Below are positions 8,337 to 17,500 of a DNA stretch of 41,113 bases, one piece after another. How positions within the stretch are numbered: the first letter of the stretch is position 1; every line of letters starts with the position of its first letter. The notes beneath the pieces are model-generated. The model was not told the DNA's origin and searched no databases. It was given only the letters and a program-made list of their open reading frames with translations. The stretch comes from Flavobacteriales bacterium (GTDB lineage Bacteria > Bacteroidota > Bacteroidia > Flavobacteriales > Flavobacteriaceae): positions 1 to 41,113 of the forward strand of contig NSHO01000002.1 of the NCBI GenBank assembly GCA_002737105.1, read 5' to 3'. Made by a program: the position numbers and the translations under genes.

Positions 8337-8948
8337 TTGTTTGTAAAATATCTTTTAAAACCGTTTTCTTATATTTTTCATCCGATATTTATATCAATTT
8401 ACGGAGCAATATTATATTTTTTGTTTACAGCAAACACCAATTATTTGTCCGAAATATATTTGTCATGTATTCAAATTTTTATTCTTACGGTTCTTTTACC
8501 CATAAGTTTTTATTCACTATTAAAAGTATTTAAAAAAATACAATCATTCACAGAAGCCACTCTTGAAGAAAGAAGATTACCAATTTTTATTCAATTAGTT
8601 TTGGTGTATTTATTATTAAAATTCACGCTTTTAGAAACACATTTCCCAGAATTATTTAAGTTTTTTCAGGCTGGATTTATAAGTGCTTTTTTAGTTTTTA
8701 TTTCTGTAATGTTAAGGTTTAAAGCAAGTTTGCATATGATAGGTTGTACTTCTTTGGCTGTTTTTGTGTTGATGTTTACCAGTTATTTAGCAATACCAGC
8801 ACTTAATACTATAGCTTATTTACTACTTTGTATGGGTTTTGTAGCCTCATCAAGATTATATATGAAGGCTCATACACCAATAGAGTTGATTGTAGGAATA
8901 GTTATAGGAGGTTTACCCCAAATTTTGGTTTGGTTTTACAATATATAA
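8337..8948 (+). CDS. Integral membrane protein with PAP2-like C-terminus
   Basis: This 203-residue hydrophobic protein has about five to six membrane helices. The last part contains SRLYMKAHTPIELIVG, which resembles the final histidine motif region of PAP2-type phosphatases, but the earlier PAP2 motifs are not visible; activity is therefore doubtful. Such proteins follow rpoN in other flavobacteria (from memory of the gene order). No ATG fits: the start is taken as the TTG at 8337, with a CTG at 8328 as an alternative. Its 3' end overlaps the convergent PorT-like gene by 13 bases. Confidence 0.75.
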   Translation: MFVKYLLKPFSYIFHPIFISIYGAILYFLFTANTNYLSEIYLSCIQIFILTVLLPISFYSLLKVFKKIQSFTEATLEERRLPIFIQLVLVYLLLKFTLLETHFPELFKFFQAGFISAFLVFISVMLRFKASLHMIGCTSLAVFVLMFTSYLAIPALNTIAYLLLCMGFVASSRLYMKAHTPIELIVGIVIGGLPQILVWFYNI

Positions 8949-9574
8949 AAGATAAACCCAACATTAAAATTACTCATTTTAGAACCTTCTTTAAAAATTG
9001 GATTTATACCATAATAAATGTATGGGTTCCAGGTATTAAAACCAACAGAAACATAGGCGCCGTATTGCAAACGATTTATTTCATCTAAAATAGATTCTTT
9101 CGTATTTTCTGTTGTGGACTCTAATTTTGAATTAAACACATAACTTGTTTTAAATCCAGTGTAAATTCTCCAAAAACTGTGACTATTTGGGGTAGCATTT
9201 CGCCATCTGATTTCTAAAGGAAAATCAATACTGTGTGATGAAATTATAGTTCGGATGTTTTCAGACGTGTTGTTTTCAGTAGCGCCAACAATTTCTACAG
9301 AATTTATAAACTGTTTGATATTATTGTACGAATAACCAATACCTGGAGCAATAGCCCAATGCCTGTTTTTTGAAATGGGAAAATCTCTCAAAAATCCAAA
9401 AGTAATTCCTGGAGAAAATGAAAATTGCTTAAAGCCATCTGGCCGATTTTGTATTAAATTATAACTTAAAGAGGCGTAAAATTGATCTTCTCTGTAAAGC
9501 GAATCTATTTCAATTGGTTTTATTTCTTGTGAGAAACAAAAAAAGGGAATCCATAAAAAAAATAATATTTTCAT
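8936..9574 (-). CDS. PorT-family outer-membrane beta-barrel protein
   Basis: This 212-residue protein has a signal peptide (MKILFFLWIPFFCFSQ) and then alternating amphipathic segments (FYASLSYNLI, FSFSPGITFGFL, WAIAPGIGYSYNN, YGAYVSVGFN), the pattern of an 8-10-stranded outer-membrane barrel. It resembles the flavobacterial PorT/porin-family proteins, of which the founding member PorT/SprT is part of type IX secretion; this one appears to be a paralogue and not SprT itself. It is convergent with the membrane protein upstream (13-base overlap). The tRNA-Ser on the same strand ends 48 bases before its start. Confidence 0.8.
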   Translation of the reverse strand: MKILFFLWIPFFCFSQEIKPIEIDSLYREDQFYASLSYNLIQNRPDGFKQFSFSPGITFGFLRDFPISKNRHWAIAPGIGYSYNNIKQFINSVEIVGATENNTSENIRTIISSHSIDFPLEIRWRNATPNSHSFWRIYTGFKTSYVFNSKLESTTENTKESILDEINRLQYGAYVSVGFNTWNPYIYYGINPIFKEGSKMSNFNVGFIFYIL

Positions 9575-9621
9575 GTGTAAAAGTAATTGTTCTTTAAGTT
9601 TCTAAAACCAAAATAGTTTAG

Positions 9622-9706
9622 CAGAGAGGAAGGGATTCGAACCCTCGATATGTTGCCATATACACGCTTTCCAAGCGTGCGCCTTCAGCCACTCGGCCAC
9701 CTCTCT
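9622..9706 (-). tRNA. tRNA-Ser (anticodon GGA)
   Basis: The minus strand folds as a class II tRNA of 85 nt without CCA: acceptor AGAGAGG/CCTCTCT, a D-arm GGCCGAGTGGCTGAAGGC region, anticodon stem CACGC/GCGTG with loop TTGGAAA (anticodon GGA), a long variable arm and a T-arm with loop TTCGAAT. The discriminator base is G, as for serine tRNAs. It reads UCC and UCU. CCA is not encoded. Its 5' end is only 4 bases after the asparaginase stop codon, so it is probably cut out of the operon transcript. Confidence 0.96.
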
Positions 9707-9710
9707 AGTT

Positions 9711-10748
9711 TTAATCGGTCATTTCGCCTCGTAAAGGGGTTTCAAAAATAGTCTTAAAAACCGAGCTAGCCACGTTTTGGCCTAACAAATACATTAATTT
9801 TGTTATTGCTGCTTCAGTTGTGATATTTTTTCCAGAAATTAAACCAATTTTTTTTAATCTTGTGCTGGTTTCATAAGCGCCCATTAAAACCCCTCCTCCA
9901 CTACATTGTGTTACATTAATAATATGAATTCCACGTTGTATGGCGTTTTCAATTTCATCAATAAACCAATTTTCCATTGGTGCATTTCCTGAGCCATAGG
10001 TTTCTAAAACGACACCTTTTAAATTTGGAGTATGCAAAATAGCGTTTAAAATGGTTGTGTTAATACCAGGAAATAATTTTAAAATTAATACATTATTATC
10101 AAAATTAGTATTGACTTTTAATTTATTGGATTTTTTTTGTTTTAATAAAACTTCGTTGTTTATGTTTAAATGCACGCCCGACTCTACAAGTTCAGGAAAA
10201 TTTGGCGATGTAAAAGCGTTAAAATGTTCGGCACTTATTTTTGTAGTTCGGTTTCCTCTATATAATTTATACTCGAAATAAAGCGAGACTTCCTGAATAA
10301 CAGGTTGGCCTTTTTCTTGCAAAGAAGCAATTTGAATGGCGGTAATAAGATTTTCTTTTGCATCTGTACGCAAATCGCCTATTGGTAATTGCGAGCCCGT
10401 AAAAACAATTGGTTTATGTAAATTTTCAAACATAAAACTTAATGCTGATGCGCTGTAAGACATAGTATCCGAACCATGAAGCACAACAAAACCATCAAAT
10501 TTTTCGTAATTTTCTTCAATAATTGTAGCGGTCTTTTGCCAATCTGAAATTTGCATATTGGACGAATCAATTGGTTTTTCAAATGAAACAGTTTCAATAT
10601 TGCAATCCAATAATTTAAGTTCTGGAATACCGTTTAACAATTTTTTGAAATCGAAAGCCTTTAGTACTCCAGAATCAGCGTCTTTAATCATACCGATAGT
10701 GCCGCCAGTATAAATTAATAGGATATTTGCCTTTTGATTTGGTTTCAA
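9711..10748 (-). CDS. ansA: Type I L-asparaginase
   Basis: This cytoplasmic-type asparaginase hydrolyses L-asparagine to aspartate and ammonia. The 345-residue protein has the first nucleophile motif TGGTIGM (residues 14-20) and the second active-site motif HGSDTMSYSASAL (91-103) with the Thr-Asp pair. There is no signal peptide, so it is type I and not the secreted type II. The start is 1 base after the end of the upstream acyltransferase gene, so the two are in one operon. A tRNA-Ser begins 4 bases after the stop. Confidence 0.95.
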   Translation of the reverse strand: MKPNQKANILLIYTGGTIGMIKDADSGVLKAFDFKKLLNGIPELKLLDCNIETVSFEKPIDSSNMQISDWQKTATIIEENYEKFDGFVVLHGSDTMSYSASALSFMFENLHKPIVFTGSQLPIGDLRTDAKENLITAIQIASLQEKGQPVIQEVSLYFEYKLYRGNRTTKISAEHFNAFTSPNFPELVESGVHLNINNEVLLKQKKSNKLKVNTNFDNNVLILKLFPGINTTILNAILHTPNLKGVVLETYGSGNAPMENWFIDEIENAIQRGIHIINVTQCSGGGVLMGAYETSTRLKKIGLISGKNITTEAAITKLMYLLGQNVASSVFKTIFETPLRGEMTD

Positions 10749-10749
10749 T

Positions 10750-11877
10750 TTATTCGTATTTTAATTTATTAATTACGGGATTAGCATACATGGCTAAAAA
10801 ACTTTCTTTCATTTTATTGTCATCTGCATTTATTCTTAACTCTAATCTACGCTCAAATAGTTGCTTTTCTTTTTCTGTATAATTATCTGCATACTTAATT
10901 GTTTCATGAAGTAAATCGTATGCAATATAATTTGTAGGCCAAAGTTTGTAGAACTGCAAAATAGAATCGTCAATAACTTGTGCTAAAGCCGACATTTGCT
11001 TGTTTGTATTAGTTGTTTCTTCAGAAATCAAATCTAATTCTTGATCTAAAACATCACCAATATGAATGTGAATTCGTTTTTTTTGTCCAATAATTCCGCT
11101 TAAAAGGGTAATAAAATCTTCATTTTTTTCTTTGGTATAAATTTCATCGTTTGCTTCAGCCATTAACTGAGGAATTTTTAAAGCATCAGTTGGGTCATAT
11201 TCGTAGGAAATAGATACAGGAACAATTTTTATCTTTTTAAAGAAATCCATATTGTTTTTTTCATCAGAAGCCATAGCAATCATTTTCAAAACACCAGAAT
11301 GCGTGGCGTCATTTCCGTCCTTAGTTCTGCCTTCACGATGCGCAATCCATACCGAACGATTTTCTTTCGATACCAATCGATACATGTATTCTGATAGTAA
11401 TTTAGAGCTTTCTAATAATTCTCGTGGCGATAGATTTCTTTGCACTAAAAAATTTCTATTCAGTTTGGAAAGCATCAGTAAAAAATCTTTTTTAACTAAA
11501 TTATCTCCAATAGCAGAGGCAGTCATTACCAAGCCATGTTCGTGTAAGCATACGTTTAACAAACAGGTGTCTAAAATAATATCTCTATGGTTTGATATAA
11601 AAAAATAAGATGTATTTGGCTCCAATTTTTCAAATCCAGATGTGGTTAGTCCGTCAGAACTTTTTTCTAATATTTTTTTTATGGCGTGGTACGCAAAATT
11701 AATTTGAAAATCTCTTATAGAATGTGTACGAAGCAATTGCTCTTTCCAGACTGATTCCTCAGTATTTGGATACGCAAAATCCACCAATGCTTTCATCATA
11801 GGATGATGCAGAGAAGCACGAATAGCATCGTTTACTTCTGCATCATAAAAAGGACGTATTTTATCAAATTTCGACAT
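10750..11877 (-). CDS. 1-acyl-sn-glycerol-3-phosphate acyltransferase family protein
   Basis: This 375-residue protein belongs to the glycerolipid acyltransferase superfamily. Motif I is FISNHRDIILD (93-103) and motif III is HREGRTKDG (180-188). The His-Asp spacing in motif I is five residues (H97 to D103) where the usual HX4D has four, unless D99 or another Asp serves; this form is recurrent in Bacteroidota homologues as far as I recall. The C-terminal 100 residues are helical and charged. The protein is longer than PlsC (243 residues in this window) and nearer to PlsB-like enzymes. It is between tatD and ansA in a minus-strand operon. Confidence 0.85.
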   Translation of the reverse strand: MSKFDKIRPFYDAEVNDAIRASLHHPMMKALVDFAYPNTEESVWKEQLLRTHSIRDFQINFAYHAIKKILEKSSDGLTTSGFEKLEPNTSYFFISNHRDIILDTCLLNVCLHEHGLVMTASAIGDNLVKKDFLLMLSKLNRNFLVQRNLSPRELLESSKLLSEYMYRLVSKENRSVWIAHREGRTKDGNDATHSGVLKMIAMASDEKNNMDFFKKIKIVPVSISYEYDPTDALKIPQLMAEANDEIYTKEKNEDFITLLSGIIGQKKRIHIHIGDVLDQELDLISEETTNTNKQMSALAQVIDDSILQFYKLWPTNYIAYDLLHETIKYADNYTEKEKQLFERRLELRINADDNKMKESFLAMYANPVINKLKYE

Positions 11878-11933
11878 ACTTTATTTTAAGCTACAAAAAA
11901 ACGAAAAAAATAGGAATTATACGTTAACAAATT

Positions 11934-12701
11934 TTAAAAACCGAAGACATCTTTACTGTTTTGTGTGGTAATTGCCGCTATATCTTCAATTGGCAACTCA
12001 TAAATTTCTGATAATTTTTCAGCTATTAATTTAATATAACTGCTTTCGTTGCGTTTGCCTCTGTAAGGAATAGGTGCTAAATAAGGCGCATCGGTTTCTA
12101 AAACAATATGTTTAAGGTCAATTTCATTTAAAAATTGATTAATTTTTCCATTTTTAAATGTTGCCACACCGCCAATTCCTAATTTCATCCCGCAAGAAAT
12201 GGCTTGCTTAGCTTGGTTGAAATTGCCAGTAAAACAATGGAAAATTCCCCATAATTCAGCCGACTTTTCTTGTTCTAAAATTTCAAGTACTTCATTAAAA
12301 GCGTCTCTGCAATGAATATTTATGGGTAATTTGTATTGTTTGGCGAGTTGAATTTGCTTTAAAAAAACGGCTTGTTGTTGTTTTAAAAACGATTTTTCCC
12401 AAAACAAATCGATGCCAATTTCGCCAATTGCTGCAAATTTTCTTCTGGCTAATTCGGTAATTATATGCGCCAATTCCTCTTCGTAATTTTCTTTTACATA
12501 ACAAGGATGTAGCCCCATCATTAAAAACACATTTTCTGGATATTGTGCTTCTAAAGCATACATTTTCTGAGTATAACTACTATCTATTGATGGCACAAAA
12601 AGTCTAGAAACGCCTGAATCAATAGCGCTTTGAATCATTTTTTCTCTATCTTCATCAAATTCTTCAGAATATAAATGGGTATGTGTATCTGTTAAAATCA
12701 T
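11934..12701 (-). CDS. tatD: TatD family metal-dependent DNase
   Basis: TatD-type hydrolases are TIM-barrel metalloenzymes with 3'-5' DNase activity in DNA repair and RNA/DNA quality control. The 255-residue protein has all the metal ligands: DTHTHLYS (residues 5-12), the Glu in GEIGIDLFW (about 93-101), HCRDAF, HCFTGN and ETDAPYLAPIPYRGK near the end. It follows the LuxE-like gene after 9 bases and precedes the acyltransferase by 56 bases on the same strand. Confidence 0.95.
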   Translation of the reverse strand: MILTDTHTHLYSEEFDEDREKMIQSAIDSGVSRLFVPSIDSSYTQKMYALEAQYPENVFLMMGLHPCYVKENYEEELAHIITELARRKFAAIGEIGIDLFWEKSFLKQQQAVFLKQIQLAKQYKLPINIHCRDAFNEVLEILEQEKSAELWGIFHCFTGNFNQAKQAISCGMKLGIGGVATFKNGKINQFLNEIDLKHIVLETDAPYLAPIPYRGKRNESSYIKLIAEKLSEIYELPIEDIAAITTQNSKDVFGF

Positions 12702-12710
12702 TTTATTTTT

Positions 12711-13691
12711 TTAATAAACCATTAAATTACAGCCTCTTATGTCAGAATTGTCAAATCTTCCTAATACTTCAAAAGTCATATTGTGGTGTTTTTTTCCTAA
12801 ATCTTGTGTAGCAATAAACGAGCAGGAATTAATATTCGCCAAATCAATCACATTGATGCCACCTGTTTTTCCGTTTTCAACATATTGAAACGCGTCTTCC
12901 GTATCTCTTATCAGCACATCCATCCATAAAGGACATTCAAAAATCCCTTTTCCTAAAGAGTAAGCTTGAGATAATAATTCGGTCATTCCGTATTCAGAAT
13001 GTATGGTGTTTAATCCAAATCCTTCGCAAAGTGTTTGGTGTAACTCTTCTCGTATGATTTCTTTTCGTTTGCCTTTCATGCCACCAGTTTCCATTATGAT
13101 AGTGTTTTTTAAATTGAATTTTTTGTATTCAATTAGATCTAATAAAGCATAAGTAACCCCAATTAATAACACATTTTGACCTTCATTTTCAAGTTCAATA
13201 ATTTTATTAGCAAGTTGTTCCAGATTATTTAGATAAAATCCACTGTCTTTATGATTACTTTTAGTAATCAAATCGTTAACCATATAAATTAGCGAGGAAC
13301 CGTCTCTTTCCAAATAGGATGGAAGTAAAGCCAAAACACAATATTCCTGAATATTTCCATAAAACTGAGTGAAAGCAACGGCATAGCTGTTTTCGTAGAT
13401 TGAAATATCTGTAACAAAATGCTGGCTAGTAATAGCACCTGTTGTACCGCTACTAGTAAAAACAGTTTGAACTTGGTCTAAATTCGAGACTATAGTTTGC
13501 GATTTAAAAAACTGTATGGGCAAAAACGGAATGGCATTTATTTGCTTGACATTACTTGTGTTTTTACCTAAATGATTACAAAAAGCTTGGTATACTTTAT
13601 TGTTTTCGTATTGGTAACGAAAAACTTTTAAAGTAATTTTTTCAAATTCTTTTTTAGAGGAAATAGCAAAAATGTCTTCTTGTAAAATCAT
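12711..13691 (-). CDS. LuxE/PaaK-type acyltransferase-like protein
   Basis: This 326-residue protein of the ANL-related LuxE (acyl-protein synthetase) family contains the phosphate-binding SSGTTG motif (about residues 80-85), a METGGMKGKRKE segment and EYGMTELLSQAY, the counterpart of the ANL core motif. In luciferase operons LuxE activates fatty acids; here the substrate is unknown. In Bacteroidota such genes are single housekeeping-like copies. The start at 13691 is chosen because a longer in-frame reading begins inside the -33 box of the promoter. Predicted transcription begins almost at the ATG, so the mRNA may be leaderless. First gene of the operon with tatD, the acyltransferase, ansA and tRNA-Ser. 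Confidence 0.85.
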   Translation of the reverse strand: MILQEDIFAISSKKEFEKITLKVFRYQYENNKVYQAFCNHLGKNTSNVKQINAIPFLPIQFFKSQTIVSNLDQVQTVFTSSGTTGAITSQHFVTDISIYENSYAVAFTQFYGNIQEYCVLALLPSYLERDGSSLIYMVNDLITKSNHKDSGFYLNNLEQLANKIIELENEGQNVLLIGVTYALLDLIEYKKFNLKNTIIMETGGMKGKRKEIIREELHQTLCEGFGLNTIHSEYGMTELLSQAYSLGKGIFECPLWMDVLIRDTEDAFQYVENGKTGGINVIDLANINSCSFIATQDLGKKHHNMTFEVLGRFDNSDIRGCNLMVY

Positions 13692-13695
13692 GATA

Positions 13696-13724
13696 CAAAA
13701 GTAGAAAAAGAATATTAGTTGCAA
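13696..13724 (-). promoter_or_regulatory. Promoter of the LuxE-like/tatD/ansA/tRNA-Ser operon
   Basis: On the minus strand a TTG (13724-13722) is followed after 18 bases by TACTTTTG (13703-13696), a full match to the Bacteroidota -33/-7 arrangement. The G of the -7 box is only 4 bases before the ATG at 13691, leaving little or no 5' leader. Confidence 0.65.
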
Positions 13725-13752
13725 CTATCTTTTCTGGTTTTAGGGTATAAAA

Positions 13753-13778
13753 AAAGCACCAACTTTCGTTGATGCTTT
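13753..13778 (-). terminator. Terminator after the T9SS cargo gene
   Basis: AAGCACCAAC (13754-13763) pairs with GTTGATGCTT (13768-13777) around TTTC with one mismatch. On the minus strand it is followed by a run of seven T, so it terminates the gene at 13818-14639. The + side is also T-rich, but no + strand gene enters from the left. Confidence 0.75.
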
Positions 13779-13787
13779 CTTTTATTT

Positions 13788-13813
13788 GTCATCCTGAACT
13801 TGTTTCAGGATCT
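13788..13813. repeat. Third copy of the dispersed palindromic repeat
   Basis: This copy matches 4049-4074 at 24 of 26 positions. The two differences lie opposite each other in the hairpin (ATCCTGAA/TTCAGGAT against ATTCTGAA/TTCAGAAT), so pairing is kept. It sits between a terminator and the 3' end of a T9SS cargo gene. Confidence 0.8.
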
Positions 13814-13817
13814 ATAA

Positions 13818-14639
13818 TTATTCAATAATTAATTTTTTAGTTGAAGTTTTTCCTTCTTCAGAAATTTTTACTATGTACATACCTGGATTTAAACCAGAAA
13901 TATTTACAGCATTATTACTTACTTTCGAGTTGATTACTTCTTTTCCTAAAACATCGATTATAGATACATTGATATCACTATTTAAAGCCGTTTCAATAAA
14001 TAAATTATTTTTCGCTGGATTTGGATACATTTTCAATCCGTCAATTTGAGAGAAAGAGGATGAAGATAAAACAGAAGCCCCAGGACTACTAAAAGAAATA
14101 TTGTCAAAACTAACAGTAGCACCGTTGTAGGCTCTAAGTTGTAGAAGAAAAACAGTTGCTCCAGCAGGAACGGTAGAAGAAATTGTTACTTGAGTCCAAG
14201 TTGATGCTTGAGTAAGATATCCATTACTATTTCTTAACGGATCATCACTTGAACTTGTTGTTCCAGGAGGATTTATAGGAGTCGTAGGAGTAGCACTAGT
14301 TGGGTCAGAAAATACACTCCAAATTCTAGCAGTATTACCAGTTGTTCCTCCGTCTGTTCTGGCTGCTTTATACCAATAAGATACATTTACTGTAGCTCCA
14401 GGAACAACACTAAATTTTTGATCCAACCCAGTTGTAAAAGTTGCAGTATATTTTACGGAAAAACTGTCATCTTGTCCATCATTTGTTACATGAGATGGTA
14501 AAGCGTAAAAATTTGGTGATGAGCCCCCTGTTGATGACCATCCAGTCAATACATTTGAGAAAGTAGGGTTAACAACTAAATTTTGTGCAATACTTAATGA
14601 AGTAAATGCAATTAATAATAAAGAGTAAATTTTTTTCAT
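13818..14639 (-). CDS. Secreted T9SS cargo protein with carbohydrate-binding-like domain
   Basis: This 273-residue protein has a Sec signal peptide (MKKIYSLLLIAFTSLSIAQ), a beta-sandwich-like middle (about 20-185: NLVVNPTFSNVLTGWSS, VSYWYKAARTDG, FLLQLRAYNGATVSFDNISFSS), typical of carbohydrate-binding or MAM-like modules, and a type A T9SS sorting domain at about 200-273 (LKMYPNPAKNNLFIE, IIDVLGKEV, GLNPGMYIVKI, TKKLIIE). It should be exported by Sec, then by type IX secretion, and attached at the cell surface or released. No catalytic domain is seen. A TATATTTG -7 box lies at 14671-14664. Confidence 0.88.
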   Translation of the reverse strand: MKKIYSLLLIAFTSLSIAQNLVVNPTFSNVLTGWSSTGGSSPNFYALPSHVTNDGQDDSFSVKYTATFTTGLDQKFSVVPGATVNVSYWYKAARTDGGTTGNTARIWSVFSDPTSATPTTPINPPGTTSSSDDPLRNSNGYLTQASTWTQVTISSTVPAGATVFLLQLRAYNGATVSFDNISFSSPGASVLSSSSFSQIDGLKMYPNPAKNNLFIETALNSDINVSIIDVLGKEVINSKVSNNAVNISGLNPGMYIVKISEEGKTSTKKLIIE

Positions 14640-14663
14640 GTTTTTTAGAAATTAAATTGAGTA

Positions 14664-14671
14664 CAAATATA
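14664..14671 (-). promoter_or_regulatory. -7 promoter element for the T9SS cargo gene
   Basis: TATATTTG on the minus strand lies 24 bases before the ATG at 14639. No clear -33 TTTG is visible at the right spacing. Confidence 0.5.
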
Positions 14672-14742
14672 GAAACAAAATTAATTTTCGGACGCATTGG
14701 ACTCGTAAAATTAATGTAAATTTAATAAAGATAAATTATTAA

Positions 14743-15081
14743 CTAGTTAATAATCAGTTTTCTAGTAGCGGAAGCTTCACCTTCTTTGATTTTAATGATG
14801 TAAACACCTGGGTTCAAATTAGAGATGTTTAATTCTTTAGTGTATAAAGTAGCATCAATTACTTTTTTTCCTAACACATCAAAAATTTCAACTTTTTTGT
14901 CTAAATTTAATTTGGAAGTAATGTAAACTTTCCCAGTATTGTTAGGGTTTGGGTACAAACTCAATCCTTCAATAGTAGGTTCTTGCGATCTAGATGAACT
15001 GCTGTTTTTGCTTTCTTGAGCCACAGCACCCATACTAAATGATAAGAATAATAAGATAATATAAAGGTAATTTTTTGCCAT
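14743..15081 (-). CDS. Minimal T9SS type A sorting-domain protein
   Basis: This 112-residue protein has a signal peptide (about 1-22, ending GAVAQ), a 15-residue Ser/Arg/Glu-rich linker, and then nothing but a T9SS sorting domain (LSLYPNPNNTGKVYI, VEIFDVLGKKVI, NLNPGVYIIKIKEGEA, ATRKLIIN). It therefore carries no cargo domain. The sorting domain closely resembles that of the next gene downstream on the same strand (13818-14639), 103 bases away. It could be a stand-alone surface peptide, a remnant of a larger cargo, or a decoy; its function is unknown. Confidence 0.85.
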   Translation of the reverse strand: MAKNYLYIILLFLSFSMGAVAQESKNSSSSRSQEPTIEGLSLYPNPNNTGKVYITSKLNLDKKVEIFDVLGKKVIDATLYTKELNISNLNPGVYIIKIKEGEASATRKLIIN

Positions 15082-15288
15082 AATTTCAATATATGAGGTA
15101 AATTTATAAAATAAATATCAATTAGCATACCAAAAGCGAAGAAAATTATTTTAATAAGCATAATAATTATTTTTTAGTAGCAACGAATTTGTGCTTTTAA
15201 AACTGTAACATTATGTTGTTTTTTTGATGATTTCTTATTTTTTTATAGGTTGTTCACGTATAAATTATAAAATCACTAATTTTTTTAG

Positions 15289-16701
<1,413 letters not shown>

Positions 16702-16723
16702 TTTTACTAACTAATATAAATAT

Positions 16724-16758
16724 AAAAGCAGTTTTCAAAAATGAAAACTGCTTTTTTT
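16724..16758 (+). terminator. Rho-independent terminator after gdhA
   Basis: A perfect 14-bp stem (AAAAGCAGTTTTCA, 16724-16737, with 16742-16755) and AAAA loop, ending in a T tract. It lies 22 bases after the gdhA stop. Confidence 0.92.
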
Positions 16759-16788
16759 ATAATGTTAAGAGAAAACATTGACTGAAAA

Positions 16789-17433
16789 CTAAATAATTCC
16801 GTTCCATTCTCCATAAAATTGTTCTAAATACAATTCCATAAATTCATGACGTTTTTGCGCGATTTTTTTACCAGTTTCCGTATTCATTTTGTCTTTTAAA
16901 AGCAATAATTTTTCGTAAAAATGATTAATTGTAGGTGAAATAGAATTTTTATAAGCTTCCTTTGACATGGATAAATTTGGCAAAATTTCAGGGTCATAAA
17001 TGTCTCTATTTTTAAACCCACCATAATTAAAGGTTCGTGCAATTCCAATAGCGCCAATGGCATCCAATCTGTCTGCGTCTTGCACAATTTCTAACTCTTT
17101 TGAATGAAAGTTTTGTTCAAAATTCCCTCCTTTAAAAGAAATATTTTCAATTATTGACACTACATGAGAAATGATTTCTTCATCAACATTTTCTTTTGTT
17201 AAAAAATCACGCGCTACTTTCGGACCAATAGTTTCATCACCATCATGAAATTTGCTATCGGCAATGTCGTGTAATAATGCGGCCAATTGAACTACTTCTA
17301 AATTACAAATTTCTTCTTTAGCGATAAGCAAAGCATTTTTATAAACACGCGCTATATGAAACCAGTCATGACCACTTTCTGCATTTTCTAGTTGCTTTTT
17401 TACGAAGTTTTGTGTGTTTTCTATTACTGACAT
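16789..17433 (-). CDS. HD domain phosphohydrolase
   Basis: This 214-residue protein has an HD-superfamily metal site: a His in GHDWFHIARVYKNA (about 21-34), the HD pair in LAALLHDIADSKFHDGDE (about 52-69) and a distal Asp in QDADRLDAIGAIGIARTF (about 118-135). It resembles E. coli YedJ and similar predicted nucleotide phosphohydrolases; the substrate is unknown. The ATG at 17433 is preferred over one 24 bases upstream because homologues start near this point and the upstream codons are Lys/Phe-rich intergenic-like. It is separated from the desaturase gene by a hairpin terminator. Confidence 0.88.
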   Translation of the reverse strand: MSVIENTQNFVKKQLENAESGHDWFHIARVYKNALLIAKEEICNLEVVQLAALLHDIADSKFHDGDETIGPKVARDFLTKENVDEEIISHVVSIIENISFKGGNFEQNFHSKELEIVQDADRLDAIGAIGIARTFNYGGFKNRDIYDPEILPNLSMSKEAYKNSISPTINHFYEKLLLLKDKMNTETGKKIAQKRHEFMELYLEQFYGEWNGII

Positions 17434-17448
17434 TTTAGTTTTGATAAA

Positions 17449-17472
17449 AAATTCCAAACTCTTTTGGAATTT
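17449..17472 (-). terminator. Terminator after the plsC-desaturase operon
   Basis: Ten-base arms AAATTCCAAA (17449-17458) and TTTGGAATTT (17463-17472) pair perfectly around a 4-base loop. On the minus strand a T tract follows. It lies just before the start of the HD gene, 29 bases past the desaturase stop. Confidence 0.7.
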
Positions 17473-17500
17473 GGAATTTTATTTTTGGAAATTTAAAAAA

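Noticed and set aside
8828..9088. An 86-codon + strand frame over the junction of the membrane protein and the PorT-like gene
   Set aside because: It overlaps two better supported genes in other frames and shows no domain or start signal.
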